Below, in pieces: positions 17,444 to 26,488 of a stretch of DNA of 64,000 bases. The notes under the pieces are model-generated. The model saw only the letters and a list, made by a program, of their open reading frames with translations. It was not told the origin of the DNA and did not search any database. A program made the position numbers and the translations under genes. The DNA comes from Actinoplanes subtropicus (GTDB lineage: Bacteria; Actinomycetota; Actinomycetes; Mycobacteriales; Micromonosporaceae): the NCBI RefSeq assembly GCF_000721705.1, contig NZ_JOJL01000016.1, positions 1-64,000 on the forward strand. Direction: 5' to 3'. Within the stretch, counting starts at the first letter, position 1. Every line of letters starts with the position of its first letter.

Positions 17444-18901
17444 TCAACGGTGGTAGGTCAGCTTCGCAGTGTCCTGGGTGTTGCCGGCCCGGTCGTAGGC
17501 GCGTACCTGGACGGTGAAGGTCCTGCCGTATTTCGCCGGGTTCAGCGAGAAGCTGTAGGCCGCCGTGGTGTCGGTGGCCACCGCCTTGCCGTTGACCAGC
17601 AACTGCAGGCGAGCGATGCCGTTGCGGTCGCCGGCCGTCGCCAGGATGGTGGTGGTCTTGGTCAGCTTCGCGTTGTTCGCGGGGGCCTTGGTGATCCGCA
17701 AGGTGGGCCGGGTGTTGTCGACGATGACCTGGCGGGTGTACGTCGTGTAGTTGCCCAGGCGGTCGACCTCCAGCCAGGTGAACCGGCGGAGCCCGTCGGG
17801 GCCGCTCTTCAGCGTCGCGGTGGTGAAGCTGCCCGGCTCGGCGTTCACCCAGTCGGCGTCCTGCAAGTTGGAATAGGCGACGCCGTGCGGATCGGTGACC
17901 TTGATCGTGGTGGGGAACGTGGTGCCGCGGATCAGCGCGTCTGAGGCGGGGCTGAGCGAGCCGAGCGCTGGCGGCCTGTTGTCGATGTTCGCCACGTACG
18001 AACGGGTGGCGAAGTTGCCCACTGCGTCCCAGACCTTGAGCTGGACCGTCGCGGTCGGTGCGGTCATCCCGGTGGTACGCCAGTAGAAGTACTGCCCGGT
18101 CGACTTGAGCACGCCGTCGACCCACCACTCGTACCGCAGCGGTGAGGCGTCCTTGATGGCGGCGATCAGCGTCGCCGCGTCGCCGACCCAGCCGGTGCCG
18201 TCGTCGAGGATGCTGTCCAGGTACGGCGCCTCGTTGACCACGCTCTGGATGACCGGCGGGTCGTCGTCGACGATGTAGTCGGTGGCCAGCGTCGTCTTGT
18301 TGCCGGCCTCGTCGTACAGGTCGAACGATGGTGATTTCGCCCGGTTGACCGCCTGCCACGGGAAGCTCCACGGCGCCGCGGTGAGCTCGGCCCCGTCCGA
18401 GGAGACGACCCGGACGACGTCGCTCGACACGTTGGTCAGGGTGATGGTGATCGGCCCGCTGTGCATCGGGGTGCCGCGCGCCGGTGAGACCGTGCCGGTC
18501 GGGTTGGCGTTGTTGGCGCGTACTCGCGTGGTGGCCTGGGATTTGTTGCCGGACGGGTCGGCGGCCCGCACGGTGATGTCGATCGGCTCGCCGTCGGCGA
18601 CGATGGTGCTCGTGAGGACCGCCCGGCAGTGCCACAGCCCGTCGGCCGGGAGCTGGCACGCGCCCTGGATGTTCCCGCGGATCAGCACGACGACCGAGGA
18701 GACCCGCACGTCGTCGGTGACGGTGGGAGTGAAGAGGAAGACGGCCGGCGCGAACTGCCCGTCGGTCATCCCGGTGCTGACGATCGTCGGCGGTGTCGTG
18801 TCCGGGACGTCGTCGGCCCAGGCCGGCGCACTGCCGGCAAGAACAAGAGACCCAGCGAGTACGGCGGCCGTGAGCCTCCGGCGCAACGATGCCCGTCGCA
18901 T
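17444..18901 (-). CDS. Secreted protein with tandem Ig-like domains
   Basis: 485 residues from the ATG at 18901, preceded by GGGGGA with five-base spacing. A twin-arginine-like n-region (MRRASLRRRL) leads a signal peptide ending APAWA. The body has at least four bacterial Ig-like repeats marked by PPTIVSTG, DDDPPVIQSV, NRPPALGSLSP and NTRPTLRI openings and closings such as RAADPSGNKSQATTR, VWDAVGNFATRSY and AYDRAGNTQDTAKLTY. Such modules serve as stalks or carbohydrate contacts. It is divergent from the SigE-like sigma gene, with 93 bp between starts. Confidence 0.78.
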   Translation of the reverse strand: MRRASLRRRLTAAVLAGSLVLAGSAPAWADDVPDTTPPTIVSTGMTDGQFAPAVFLFTPTVTDDVRVSSVVVLIRGNIQGACQLPADGLWHCRAVLTSTIVADGEPIDITVRAADPSGNKSQATTRVRANNANPTGTVSPARGTPMHSGPITITLTNVSSDVVRVVSSDGAELTAAPWSFPWQAVNRAKSPSFDLYDEAGNKTTLATDYIVDDDPPVIQSVVNEAPYLDSILDDGTGWVGDAATLIAAIKDASPLRYEWWVDGVLKSTGQYFYWRTTGMTAPTATVQLKVWDAVGNFATRSYVANIDNRPPALGSLSPASDALIRGTTFPTTIKVTDPHGVAYSNLQDADWVNAEPGSFTTATLKSGPDGLRRFTWLEVDRLGNYTTYTRQVIVDNTRPTLRITKAPANNAKLTKTTTILATAGDRNGIARLQLLVNGKAVATDTTAAYSFSLNPAKYGRTFTVQVRAYDRAGNTQDTAKLTYHR

Positions 18902-18994
18902 CGACATCCCCCATGATCGACGTTGCGCTGAGGGTAGCGGAAAAGAGTTCGGATTTTGGTAAACCTTCGGCCCGGGGTGCCGCGTGTAAGTCCC

Positions 18995-19507
18995 GTGATC
19001 CCACCAAGCGAACCGACGGAATCGAGCGACGCCGGGTATGCGGCCTTCGTCGCGGCCGGTTGGAGCCGTTATCTCTGGACGGCGAGCCTGCTGACCGGTG
19101 ATCGGCAGCACGGCGAGGAGCTTCTGCAGGAGTGCCTCGTCAAGCTCTATACGCGGTGGCGGCGCGTTGCCCGCAACGGTGATCCGCATGCGTATCTGCG
19201 CCGCATGCTGGTCAACGGCAACGTCAGCCGATGGCGACGCTGGCGGCGGGAGCAGCCCGTCGCCGAGACGCCCGACCGGCAGGACAGCCGATCGATGCCG
19301 GTGGAGCCGCACGACGCTCTGCAGCGAGCCGTGTTGCGACTGCCCCGGCAGCAGCGCGCCGTGATCGTCCTGCGCTATTTCGAGGACCTGACCGAGAAGG
19401 ACGCGGCCGCCGTCCTCGGCTGCTCGGTCGGCGCACTCAAATCCACCCACTCGCGAGCCCTGGCGAAGTTGCGCGCCGAGTCAGTGCTTCTCGAGACGTA
19501 CGGCTGA
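18995..19507 (+). CDS. ECF sigma factor, SigE-like (small actinobacterial class)
   Basis: About 170 residues from the GTG at 18995; an upstream in-frame TTG is possible. Region 2: FVAAGWSRYLWTASLLTGDR, GEELLQECLVKLYTRWRRV, then GDPHAYLRRMLVNGNVSRWR. Region 4: LQRAVLRLPRQQRAVIVLRY, FEDLTEKDAAAVLGCSVGAL, KSTHSRALAKLR. It directs RNA polymerase to a special promoter set. The gene 31 bp downstream encodes a one-span protein with a short cytoplasmic head and may be its membrane regulator, though no zinc-binding HxxxCxxC anti-sigma motif is present. Targets may include the divergent surface-protein genes; that is inferred. Confidence 0.9.
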   Translation: MIPPSEPTESSDAGYAAFVAAGWSRYLWTASLLTGDRQHGEELLQECLVKLYTRWRRVARNGDPHAYLRRMLVNGNVSRWRRWRREQPVAETPDRQDSRSMPVEPHDALQRAVLRLPRQQRAVIVLRYFEDLTEKDAAAVLGCSVGALKSTHSRALAKLRAESVLLETYG

Positions 19508-19538
19508 TCTCGTCTTTTTTATGAAGGGAAAATCCCTG

Positions 19539-20306
19539 ATGAGCGACCTTTCGACGGCCCTGCACGAATGGGCCGACCGGACGTCGGCCGGCGCGCCTCC
19601 CGTCGCCGACCTGATCGCGGCGGGCCAGAAGCGCCGCAACCGCCGCCGGACCCTCGTCGCCGGCGCCGCCACCCTGGCCTTCGCGGCCGTGGCGGTCGGC
19701 GTCACGCTCGGCGGGGGCGGCGCGACCAAGCCGTCCACACCGACCGCGGCCGGCACCGAGCAGTCGCCCGCCTTCGAACTGGCGGCGGCGGCGACCTCGA
19801 CCGAGGGCACCAGCTACAGGTTCGGCATCAAGAGCACGCTGACCCTCCCGGCGTGGCAGATCGACCACGTCACGAGCATCTGCTCGGGCGCGGTCGACCC
19901 GGTCGCCCAGACCGGCTACGTCAAGACCAACTCGGTGTTCTCGGTTCGCGTCGTGGACGGCCACCGATACGTTGCCAAGGACACCCACTGGTTCGACCGC
20001 GGCCAGGGCGGCGTGACCGGCGTCCTGCTCTGCGGGGACAGCAAGGCGCCCGCGGGCGTCGCCGCCGACCCGACCACGGAGCTGAAGTACCTGCAGAAGG
20101 CCGGCACGGTCACCAAGACCGCGAACGGTTACGCCTTCGCCGGCCCGGAGATCCAGGGCACCGCCAAGGTTTCCGGCGGCAAGATCTCCGAGCTGTCCTA
20201 CACGGTCACTCACCAGAAGACCAAGGACTACCCGGCCTACGTCCGGCAGGTCATCATGCAGCTGTCCGGCTACGGCGAGAAGGTCTCGGTCAGCAAACCC
20301 ATGTGA
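19539..20306 (+). CDS. One-span membrane protein, possible partner of the sigma factor
   Basis: 255 residues from the ATG at 19539, with AAGGG ten bases upstream; the ATG at 19521 lacks one. Residues 1-36 are cytoplasmic (LSTALHEWADRTSAGAPPVA, KRRNRRR stop-transfer), residues about 37-57 a membrane helix, and the remaining 195 residues extracellular without a known family (SYRFGIKSTLTLPAWQ, CSGAVDPVAQTGYVKTN, YTVTHQKTKDYPAYVRQV). The layout matches proteins often encoded after SigE-like factors that may sense envelope state. No anti-sigma zinc motif is present, so the regulatory role is inferred from position only. Confidence 0.6.
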   Translation: MSDLSTALHEWADRTSAGAPPVADLIAAGQKRRNRRRTLVAGAATLAFAAVAVGVTLGGGGATKPSTPTAAGTEQSPAFELAAAATSTEGTSYRFGIKSTLTLPAWQIDHVTSICSGAVDPVAQTGYVKTNSVFSVRVVDGHRYVAKDTHWFDRGQGGVTGVLLCGDSKAPAGVAADPTTELKYLQKAGTVTKTANGYAFAGPEIQGTAKVSGGKISELSYTVTHQKTKDYPAYVRQVIMQLSGYGEKVSVSKPM

Positions 20307-20401
20307 CGTCCAGCGTGACCTTGCCCGCGTCCGTGCAGAACGGGCGCGGGTGAGTTACCCCCATTGCCTCGGCTCGATGCGCGGCGGAAGAATGACGCAC
20401 C

Positions 20402-20782
20402 GTGCGCAACTGGCTACCAGGCTCGTCGTCGTTGAACTTCCTGGCCGGCCTCTTCGCGGGGGCCGGCATCAACATGATCACCTCTGTCGCCACCAGCCCG
20501 GACAGCGACGCGCCGGCCCTGACGATCGGACTCGACTCGGCCACCTGGGTCCTCGCGGCCGGCTTCCTGACCTGGGCCGCCCAGGTGTTGCAGAGCAGTG
20601 AGCGGGATGCCGACCTGCAGATCGCGCCCGATTTCTCGCCCCGCGAACGGCAACAGGTCCGCGACCTTTATCGGCAGGAATCGCTTCGAGCGGTTCGGAT
20701 ACCGCTCGGGCTCACCCTCATTTCGTTGGTGGCGGCGATCGCGCTGCTACCCGGACTCATCCGGTGGGGCGCACTCTTCTGA
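20402..20782 (+). CDS. Small integral membrane protein
   Basis: 126 residues from a GTG with three hydrophobic stretches: LNFLAGLFAGAGINMITSV, TWVLAAGFLTWAAQVLQ and IPLGLTLISLVAAIALLPGL. A charged stretch between the second and third (RDADLQIAPDFSPRERQQVR) is likely cytoplasmic. No family was recognised. It precedes the methyltransferase/STAND operon by 160 bp but is separated by what looks like a new promoter region, so a shared role is uncertain. Confidence 0.65.
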   Translation: MRNWLPGSSSLNFLAGLFAGAGINMITSVATSPDSDAPALTIGLDSATWVLAAGFLTWAAQVLQSSERDADLQIAPDFSPRERQQVRDLYRQESLRAVRIPLGLTLISLVAAIALLPGLIRWGALF

Positions 20783-20945
20783 TCATGAAAGAGCCGGGCC
20801 GACGAAAAGTGTCGAATGTACACGTAGCGCGACCGCTTTATACCTCCCGGTGTGCGCGCGGCGACTATGCTTGACTTTTCTCCGGATGACTCGAAGATGA
20901 GCTAGCTATGGAGCCAGGCAACGCCCTCCGGTGGAGGGCCCGAAC

Positions 20946-21911
20946 GTGAGCGACACTCTCGAGGTCAAGGTCCCCTCGCACTTCGAGCGCCCGGGCCACC
21001 GCGACGCGGTCGCGGCGGGGATCGTGCGCGGTGCGTTGCCGCTGAAGTTCGCCTACGCAGGTAGCGCCGCCCACACCCACGATCGGCTCGCGCACCAGGA
21101 GGGGTATCGGTCGGTCACCGGTGCCGTCTCATTCGTTCGCGAGGCGATGCGCCGAGCCGGCCTGGACGAGGTCCCCGCGCTGGCCGAAATCGGCCCCGGA
21201 AATGGCGTCAGTTCTCTTGCCCTGCTGGCCCGGTTGCACGATGCGGAAAAGCCGCCGACCACGTTTCTCGGGCTCGACTTCAGCGAGTCCCTGCTCGCGA
21301 TGGCGCGAAAAAGATTCGAGTCTCGGCGGCCCGATGTCAGTTTCGCTCAGGCCGGCTGGGACGTCGAGGCGGAACCGACCGCCGCGATCGGCGAGTGGCG
21401 GACCGGCGAGGCTCCGATCACCGCACTTTTTCTCGGCAACACGATCGGCAATTTCGAGCGCCCCGGCGCGGCGCTGCGCAACATCCAGCGGAGCCTGCGG
21501 ATCGGGGACACGCTGGTCGTCGGCGCCACCTTACGCACCGGCAACGCCGATCCGGAGGGGATGCTTACGCCGTACCGGAATCAGGTGTTCCGCGCCGCGG
21601 CCCTGGAACCGCTGATCGCGATCGGGATCGATTCCGCTGATCTCGACTTCGAGCTCAGCTACGAGAAGGACGAAGTGGTGGGGCATGCCATCCTCACCCG
21701 GCCGCTCTTCCTGGACGATCACGAGTTGCCGCCCGGGCACCGGGTCCGCTGCTTCGTCTCCCGGCGTTACCTGCCGAGTGAGATCAATGATCTGGTGAGT
21801 TGCGCCGGGCTGCGGCCCTTCGTGTCGAGCGTCGACGAGTCGTCCGACCACCTCGTGGTCATCGCGTTCAAGGACGAGGACGACCAGGCCGCCGCTCCGG
21901 CGCTGTCGTGA
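20946..21911 (+). CDS. SAM-dependent methyltransferase, EgtD-like family
   Basis: 321 residues from the GTG at 20946, preceded by GGAGGG at seven bases. Motif I is LAEIGPGNGVSSLALLA near residue 80, motif II GLDFSESLLAMARKRFE, and the post-motif LFLGNTIGNFERPGAAL near 160-176. GNTIGNF strongly recalls the GGTIGNF of EgtD, the histidine trimethyltransferase, and its relatives. The N-terminal 60 residues lack the EgtD histidine-binding signature I would expect, so the substrate is probably different. Its stop overlaps the next start by four bases (GTGA), so it is coupled to a second methyltransferase. Confidence 0.75.
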   Translation: MSDTLEVKVPSHFERPGHRDAVAAGIVRGALPLKFAYAGSAAHTHDRLAHQEGYRSVTGAVSFVREAMRRAGLDEVPALAEIGPGNGVSSLALLARLHDAEKPPTTFLGLDFSESLLAMARKRFESRRPDVSFAQAGWDVEAEPTAAIGEWRTGEAPITALFLGNTIGNFERPGAALRNIQRSLRIGDTLVVGATLRTGNADPEGMLTPYRNQVFRAAALEPLIAIGIDSADLDFELSYEKDEVVGHAILTRPLFLDDHELPPGHRVRCFVSRRYLPSEINDLVSCAGLRPFVSSVDESSDHLVVIAFKDEDDQAAAPALS

Positions 21912-23347
21912 CCCAGGGCCAGGACCGCACGGCGGAGTTGCTGCTCCAGGCACGGTTGGCACTGATCAGCCATCAGGTCGCCGTCTCGGGCACCGACCCC
22001 CAGGTCGTCCGGTTGCCGGAGAATGCGCTGCCCGAGCTCATCCGGGCCTTTGCCGGCACCGCCGACACGGTCTACCAGCTCGTGCCGGTCTCCGGGCGTC
22101 CCAAGAATCTCGATCTGTTCTCGCTGCTCGTGTGGCGCCGGCACGCCATGAAGGGCCACGACGTCCGGCGGCTCTATCTGGTGCCGTTCGGCAACCCCGA
22201 CGCCGAGCGCATCCTGCTCCAGGTCGAGGACGACAATGCCAGCCGCATCATCGCGCACCGCCTCTATGCCGGGGCGAGCTCGCGGGATCGGCAGGCGCGG
22301 GATCCCGCCGGCGGGAGTGTCGACGCGGCAGTTCCGATGACCAACATGTGGATCGTGGACAACCGGGTCGTGGTCTACGAGGAGTACGGCGACAACGGCC
22401 CGCCCAGCTGGGTGGTCAGCGCCCGCAAGGAGGAGGTGCGCACCGCCCGGGCACGGTGGGACCAGCTGTGGGAGAAGCGCAGCGAGCTCGAGCACGAGGC
22501 GCCGCGCGTGCCGGAGCCCCTGCTCGAGTCGGCCGACATGGTGCACTCGATCGCGCAGTACGCGTGCACCGGCGATCACGTCGACGCGGACGGCTGCGCC
22601 TGGTACCACGGCTCCTGGCAGTACCTGCGGCTGTTCAATCTGGTCAGCAGCCCGAATTGGCACGCCCGGTTCTACGAGGAGCACCTCCGCCTCGAGTTGC
22701 ACGCCCACGCACGACCCCGGGTGCTGATCACCGGAGCCGCCGACTACGGGATGCTCGCCTATGTGCTGGCCGCCGCGGACCGGCCGGAAAACCTGGACGT
22801 CCACGTGGCCGACCTGTGCCATACCCCGTTACTGGCCAATCGCTGGCTGGGCCGTCGGCACGGTGTCGACGTGGCGATCCACGCGGTCGATTTCCTCGAT
22901 CGGGGCGAAGAATTCGCTGCCGATCTCGGCCCGGTCGACCTGGTGGTGTCCGACGCCTTCCTGACCCGATTCGAGCGGGTTGAGGCCGAGCGCGTGGTCG
23001 AGAACTGGCGCCGTGTGCTGCGGCCGGGCGGCTGCGTGGTCACCACCGTGCGACTGCATGACCTCGAAAGATCGGTCGAGGATCAGTCTCGCGCCGAGAC
23101 CGAATATTTGCTACGTCTGTATGAGCGGGCCAAGAGTTCGCACTGGCTACTTGAGATCGACTTCGACGATCTGCACGATGCGGCGCGTGAGTACGTGCGC
23201 AGGATGCGGAGTAGGCCGATCGGAGGGCAGAGCGAGATCGAGTCGATTTTCGTCCAACACGGATTCCGTATTACGAAAGCCGAGGTCGGGCACGTTGACG
23301 GCGAGCTTCAACCCGCCACGTATTTGCGGATCGTCGCTCACGCCTGA
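21908..23347 (+). CDS. Two-domain protein: regulatory-like N terminus plus SAM methyltransferase
   Basis: 479 residues from the GTG at 21908, overlapping the previous TGA. Residues about 60-190 (DLFSLLVWRRHAMKGHDVRR, LYLVPFGNPDAERILLQVED, MWIVDNRVVVYEEYG) resemble the domains that follow HTH modules in actinobacterial signalling proteins, where a phospholipase-D-like fold without catalysis is common. The C-terminal half is a class I methyltransferase: RVLITGAADYGMLAYVLAAA (residues about 271-290), LDVHVADLCHTPLL, PVDLVVSDAFLTRF and NWRRVLRPGGCVVTTVRL. Substrate unknown. Thirty-six bases separate it from the STAND-like gene, so the three genes form one operon. Confidence 0.7.
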   Translation: MTQGQDRTAELLLQARLALISHQVAVSGTDPQVVRLPENALPELIRAFAGTADTVYQLVPVSGRPKNLDLFSLLVWRRHAMKGHDVRRLYLVPFGNPDAERILLQVEDDNASRIIAHRLYAGASSRDRQARDPAGGSVDAAVPMTNMWIVDNRVVVYEEYGDNGPPSWVVSARKEEVRTARARWDQLWEKRSELEHEAPRVPEPLLESADMVHSIAQYACTGDHVDADGCAWYHGSWQYLRLFNLVSSPNWHARFYEEHLRLELHAHARPRVLITGAADYGMLAYVLAAADRPENLDVHVADLCHTPLLANRWLGRRHGVDVAIHAVDFLDRGEEFAADLGPVDLVVSDAFLTRFERVEAERVVENWRRVLRPGGCVVTTVRLHDLERSVEDQSRAETEYLLRLYERAKSSHWLLEIDFDDLHDAAREYVRRMRSRPIGGQSEIESIFVQHGFRITKAEVGHVDGELQPATYLRIVAHA

Positions 23348-23383
23348 CATGTGCCGTCCTCCGTCGCGATGCCGGGGGTTGCG

Positions 23384-25888
23384 ATGTGGAACAGCCTTCT
23401 GGGCGCGGTGAGCATCGGCGATCGGCTCGAAGCGGCCTGGAAGGAGATCCATGCCGAGCGCCGGAAGGCCTTGGACGGCGAGGAGCCGAGCCTGATCCTC
23501 ACCCATCGGATCGACGTGGCGGGTCAACGGCTGACGATCGACGTCGGCACCGATGCGCGCAGGGACGCCCGGCAGATCTCCGTCGATCTGCCGCTCATCG
23601 AGCGGGCGGTCAACCGGCGCTTCAGCCCGCTGCGACTGGTGGCGCTCCGCCTGGTCGAGGACGTGCTGGAGCGCCGGCGGGACGACTTTCCGGAGATCGA
23701 CCGGTCGAGCCGGCCGGGCATCGACGAGCTCGGCGCTCCCGACCAGACCGTCGAGCGGGTGTATCAGTCACTGTCCCAGATGCCGGACGTGGTCCTGGTG
23801 GGCGGCCCGGGTACCCAGAAGACGATCAGCGCCGCGATCGTGGCCTACCAGTTCGAACGCGAGGGCCATGCCTGCGCGTGGCTGGATGTCCGGGACGGTC
23901 GCGCGGGTGCCGAGACGATCGCCTGGGAGCTGCTGCGGCTGCCGCGGCACGACGACATCCTGGTCGTGGTCAACCAGGTTCAGGACCGGATGTCCGAAGT
24001 GGGGCCGGCGTTCGCCCTCACCCAGAAGCTCCGTACGGACTTCCGCCTGCCCGCCCGCGTGCTCGCCACCGGCCGGCCGGCCATTGTCGACCGGGATCCG
24101 CTGTTCCAGTCGTTCCGGCGGGTGCCGACCCCGGCGCCCGACCACCTGCCCGCGACCGTGCCGGAGAGGGAGATCGTCTACTGGTTCGCCTGCCTGAAGT
24201 TGCTGGAGATCCGGCCGCCGACGGCGATCGTGCGCCGGCGCTTCCCCGAGGACCTCATCCACCGCCTCAGCAGGGGCCCGGACTCGTTCCTGAGCCACAA
24301 CAGCGCCCACTACTCGCTGGCTTCCGGCCGGGACGCGCCCACCCTCATCCGGCGGCTGCGGTCCACGACCCCACCGGGCGACGTCATCTGGGAGTACCTG
24401 AAGCTGATCGGCCGCTCCGCCGGCAGCGACCTGCTGCACCGGCTGGACCAGGGCGACTTCCGCGGCGGCGCCACCGGCGGCCGTTCGTACCTCCGGCCGG
24501 CCTGGAATCTGTTGTTCGATCTCGGCACGCAGCTCGACGACCACTGCGCGCGCGACCCGGGCTGGGGCGAGAACGTCGGCGCCGCGGTCTTCGCCGCCGA
24601 AGCCCTTGCCGAACTGGGGCATCACTCGCAGTGGCAGGAGGTCGCGCGGTTCGTCCGCGGCCGCTGGCGGTACGACCAGCCACGGGTGCTCCCCGAGCCG
24701 GCCGACCAGTCGACCAGGGAGTCCGAGGACTTCGTCGAGATCGCCCGGTACATGGACCTGGAGGACGCCTATCTGAGCGTGCCGGACCTCGGCCTCGGCC
24801 CGGCGAACACCGATCAGATCGACTTCGAGCGCTTCTACCGGACCTGGATGCTCGGGGTGCTGCTGGGCTTCGAGGCGACCGCCCTGCACAAGGCGGACGA
24901 TCTCCGTCGCTCGCTGGTGCGGACGGCCGAGGCGCAGTGCCAGCCGGAGGGCTTCTTCTACCCGAGCCGGGTGCCGTGGGTGACGGCGCGAGTGGTGCTG
25001 GGCCTGTGCCGGGCCGGGGAGACCTATCAGAACAGCACCACGGTCCGGCGGGCGTGCGAGTGGCTGAAGCGCCCCCGGGACAAGGGCGGCCCGTACGGCG
25101 GCTGGTGGAAGGGTGGCACCGGATCGTGGAACCGGGACGAGGCGACCACGGCGATGTGCGTCGCCGCCCTGATCCGGGCCGGTGACGGCGACGCGCCCGA
25201 GGTGCACACGGCGTTGGCCTGGCTGCGGGCGCGCGACGGCGAGTGGACGAAGACCGACCGGGAGATCGACCTGGCGCTGGTCCTGGAGGCCACGTTGCTC
25301 GGCGCGGCGGACTGGCGGTCCTCGTACGGACGCATCCTCAACCTGCTGCACTGGGCGACCGCCGAGATCCACCGCAAGACGATCCGCCAGCCCGAGCCCC
25401 GGTTCGTCCCGGAGAACGCGTTGCGTGCACCGTTCGCGGCGGCCCAACTCGCGATCCTGGTACGGGTGTCGGTCGCCCGGGAGTGCGAGGCCCTCCTGGG
25501 ACAGACGGCCGTCCGGCGCCTGCCCCGGCAGCGCCCGGTGTACGCGCCTCCGCCGTCGGCGGGCACCTCGCCGTCCGGTGGTCTGCTGCTCCTGCCGAAC
25601 GAGCAACGGTGGAAGCGCGCGGCCAGGGCCATCGCGGAAACACTCGAGAATCGGATCAAGGATCGCTCCGCGGTGCTGGAACGGGACAGCCTGCGCCGGG
25701 CCAGCGACATCTGGCAGCAGGTGGAGGGGGACAAGCAGCGGCTCGCCCGTTGCCTCGAACTGGAGGACCGGCTCAAGGCGCCGGTCAATCCGGATGATCT
25801 TGAAGCGCTGATCGAGCTGGGCCGCGCCGTCCGGGGCGCGGCGTGGGACGAGGGGTTGACCTACAAGGGGCGACCGGCACGAGCGTGA
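23384..25888 (+). CDS. STAND-like NTPase fused to an alpha/alpha-toroid domain
   Basis: 834 residues from the ATG at 23384, chosen because GGGGG lies six bases upstream; longer in-frame starts exist. Residues 140-147 read GGPGTQKT, a P-loop in which the last Gly is Gln. Residues about 191-200 (DDILVVVNQVQD) sit where Walker B should be but carry Asn for Asp. Helical sequence follows. Residues about 554-622 (RRACEWLKRPRDKGGPYGGW, then SWNRDEATTAMCVAALIRA and ALAWLRARDGEW) match the repeat of terpene-cyclase/prenyltransferase toroids. The last 120 residues are helical. An altered NTPase module with a ligand-sized toroid suggests a sensor coupled to the two upstream methyltransferases. Function unknown. 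Confidence 0.65.
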   Translation: MWNSLLGAVSIGDRLEAAWKEIHAERRKALDGEEPSLILTHRIDVAGQRLTIDVGTDARRDARQISVDLPLIERAVNRRFSPLRLVALRLVEDVLERRRDDFPEIDRSSRPGIDELGAPDQTVERVYQSLSQMPDVVLVGGPGTQKTISAAIVAYQFEREGHACAWLDVRDGRAGAETIAWELLRLPRHDDILVVVNQVQDRMSEVGPAFALTQKLRTDFRLPARVLATGRPAIVDRDPLFQSFRRVPTPAPDHLPATVPEREIVYWFACLKLLEIRPPTAIVRRRFPEDLIHRLSRGPDSFLSHNSAHYSLASGRDAPTLIRRLRSTTPPGDVIWEYLKLIGRSAGSDLLHRLDQGDFRGGATGGRSYLRPAWNLLFDLGTQLDDHCARDPGWGENVGAAVFAAEALAELGHHSQWQEVARFVRGRWRYDQPRVLPEPADQSTRESEDFVEIARYMDLEDAYLSVPDLGLGPANTDQIDFERFYRTWMLGVLLGFEATALHKADDLRRSLVRTAEAQCQPEGFFYPSRVPWVTARVVLGLCRAGETYQNSTTVRRACEWLKRPRDKGGPYGGWWKGGTGSWNRDEATTAMCVAALIRAGDGDAPEVHTALAWLRARDGEWTKTDREIDLALVLEATLLGAADWRSSYGRILNLLHWATAEIHRKTIRQPEPRFVPENALRAPFAAAQLAILVRVSVARECEALLGQTAVRRLPRQRPVYAPPPSAGTSPSGGLLLLPNEQRWKRAARAIAETLENRIKDRSAVLERDSLRRASDIWQQVEGDKQRLARCLELEDRLKAPVNPDDLEALIELGRAVRGAAWDEGLTYKGRPARA

Positions 25889-25906
25889 GGCTTCTACCCT
25901 CCCGGC

Positions 25907-26407
25907 ATGGTGATCACGCCCGTGGCCGGGCTGCTGCTGGGGTTCCTCGACTTCGTCTGGATCAAGTACGTGCCGTTCCCGTTCGGCGGGCTCGGCAACT
26001 CCCCGGCGGTGTGGGCGGTGGCGGCGTTCCTGCTGACCTGGCGGGCCCGGTGGCGGGTGTGGCCGAGCGCCGCGGCCGGGGCGGCGATGCTGGTGATCGC
26101 GGTGCCGGCCTACTACGTGGCGGCCTACCTGATCCAGCACGACGAGCTGGGGAACGCGTACAACGCGACGGCGCTGGTCTGGATGGCGCTGGGCGTCGCG
26201 GTCGGCGCGGTCTTCGGGGCCGGGGGCTATTTCGCACGTACGCCGGGAAGGTCTCGGATCGTCGCGATCTTCCTGCCGGGCGGGGTGCTGCTGGCCGAGG
26301 CGGCGGTCGTGGCCACGCGTGCCGGGCAGCGGTCGTACGCCGTCCTGCTCGTCGTTCTTGCCCTGGTGGTGACGGTTCTGGTGCGCCGGCGAGCTGTGCG
26401 GGAGTGA
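25907..26407 (+). CDS. Multi-span membrane protein (DUF6518-like)
   Basis: 166 residues with five hydrophobic segments (TPVAGLLLGFLDFVWI, AVWAVAAFLLTWRARW, AAAGAAMLVIAVPAYYVAAY, TALVWMALGVAVGAVFGAG and YAVLLVVLALVVTVLV). The layout recalls short actinobacterial proteins annotated as DUF6518; that match is from memory. It begins 18 bp after the STAND-like gene in the same direction, so it could be read with that operon. Its compact hydrophobic nature and lack of motifs give no further clue. Confidence 0.6.
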   Translation: MVITPVAGLLLGFLDFVWIKYVPFPFGGLGNSPAVWAVAAFLLTWRARWRVWPSAAAGAAMLVIAVPAYYVAAYLIQHDELGNAYNATALVWMALGVAVGAVFGAGGYFARTPGRSRIVAIFLPGGVLLAEAAVVATRAGQRSYAVLLVVLALVVTVLVRRRAVRE

Positions 26408-26488
26408 GAGTTCTGGCCTCTGGAAGGTCTCGTTTTGCCAAGTTACCGTCCGGTAACCAGGCAGGCGGAGCCCCCTTGGAGGCCGGAC

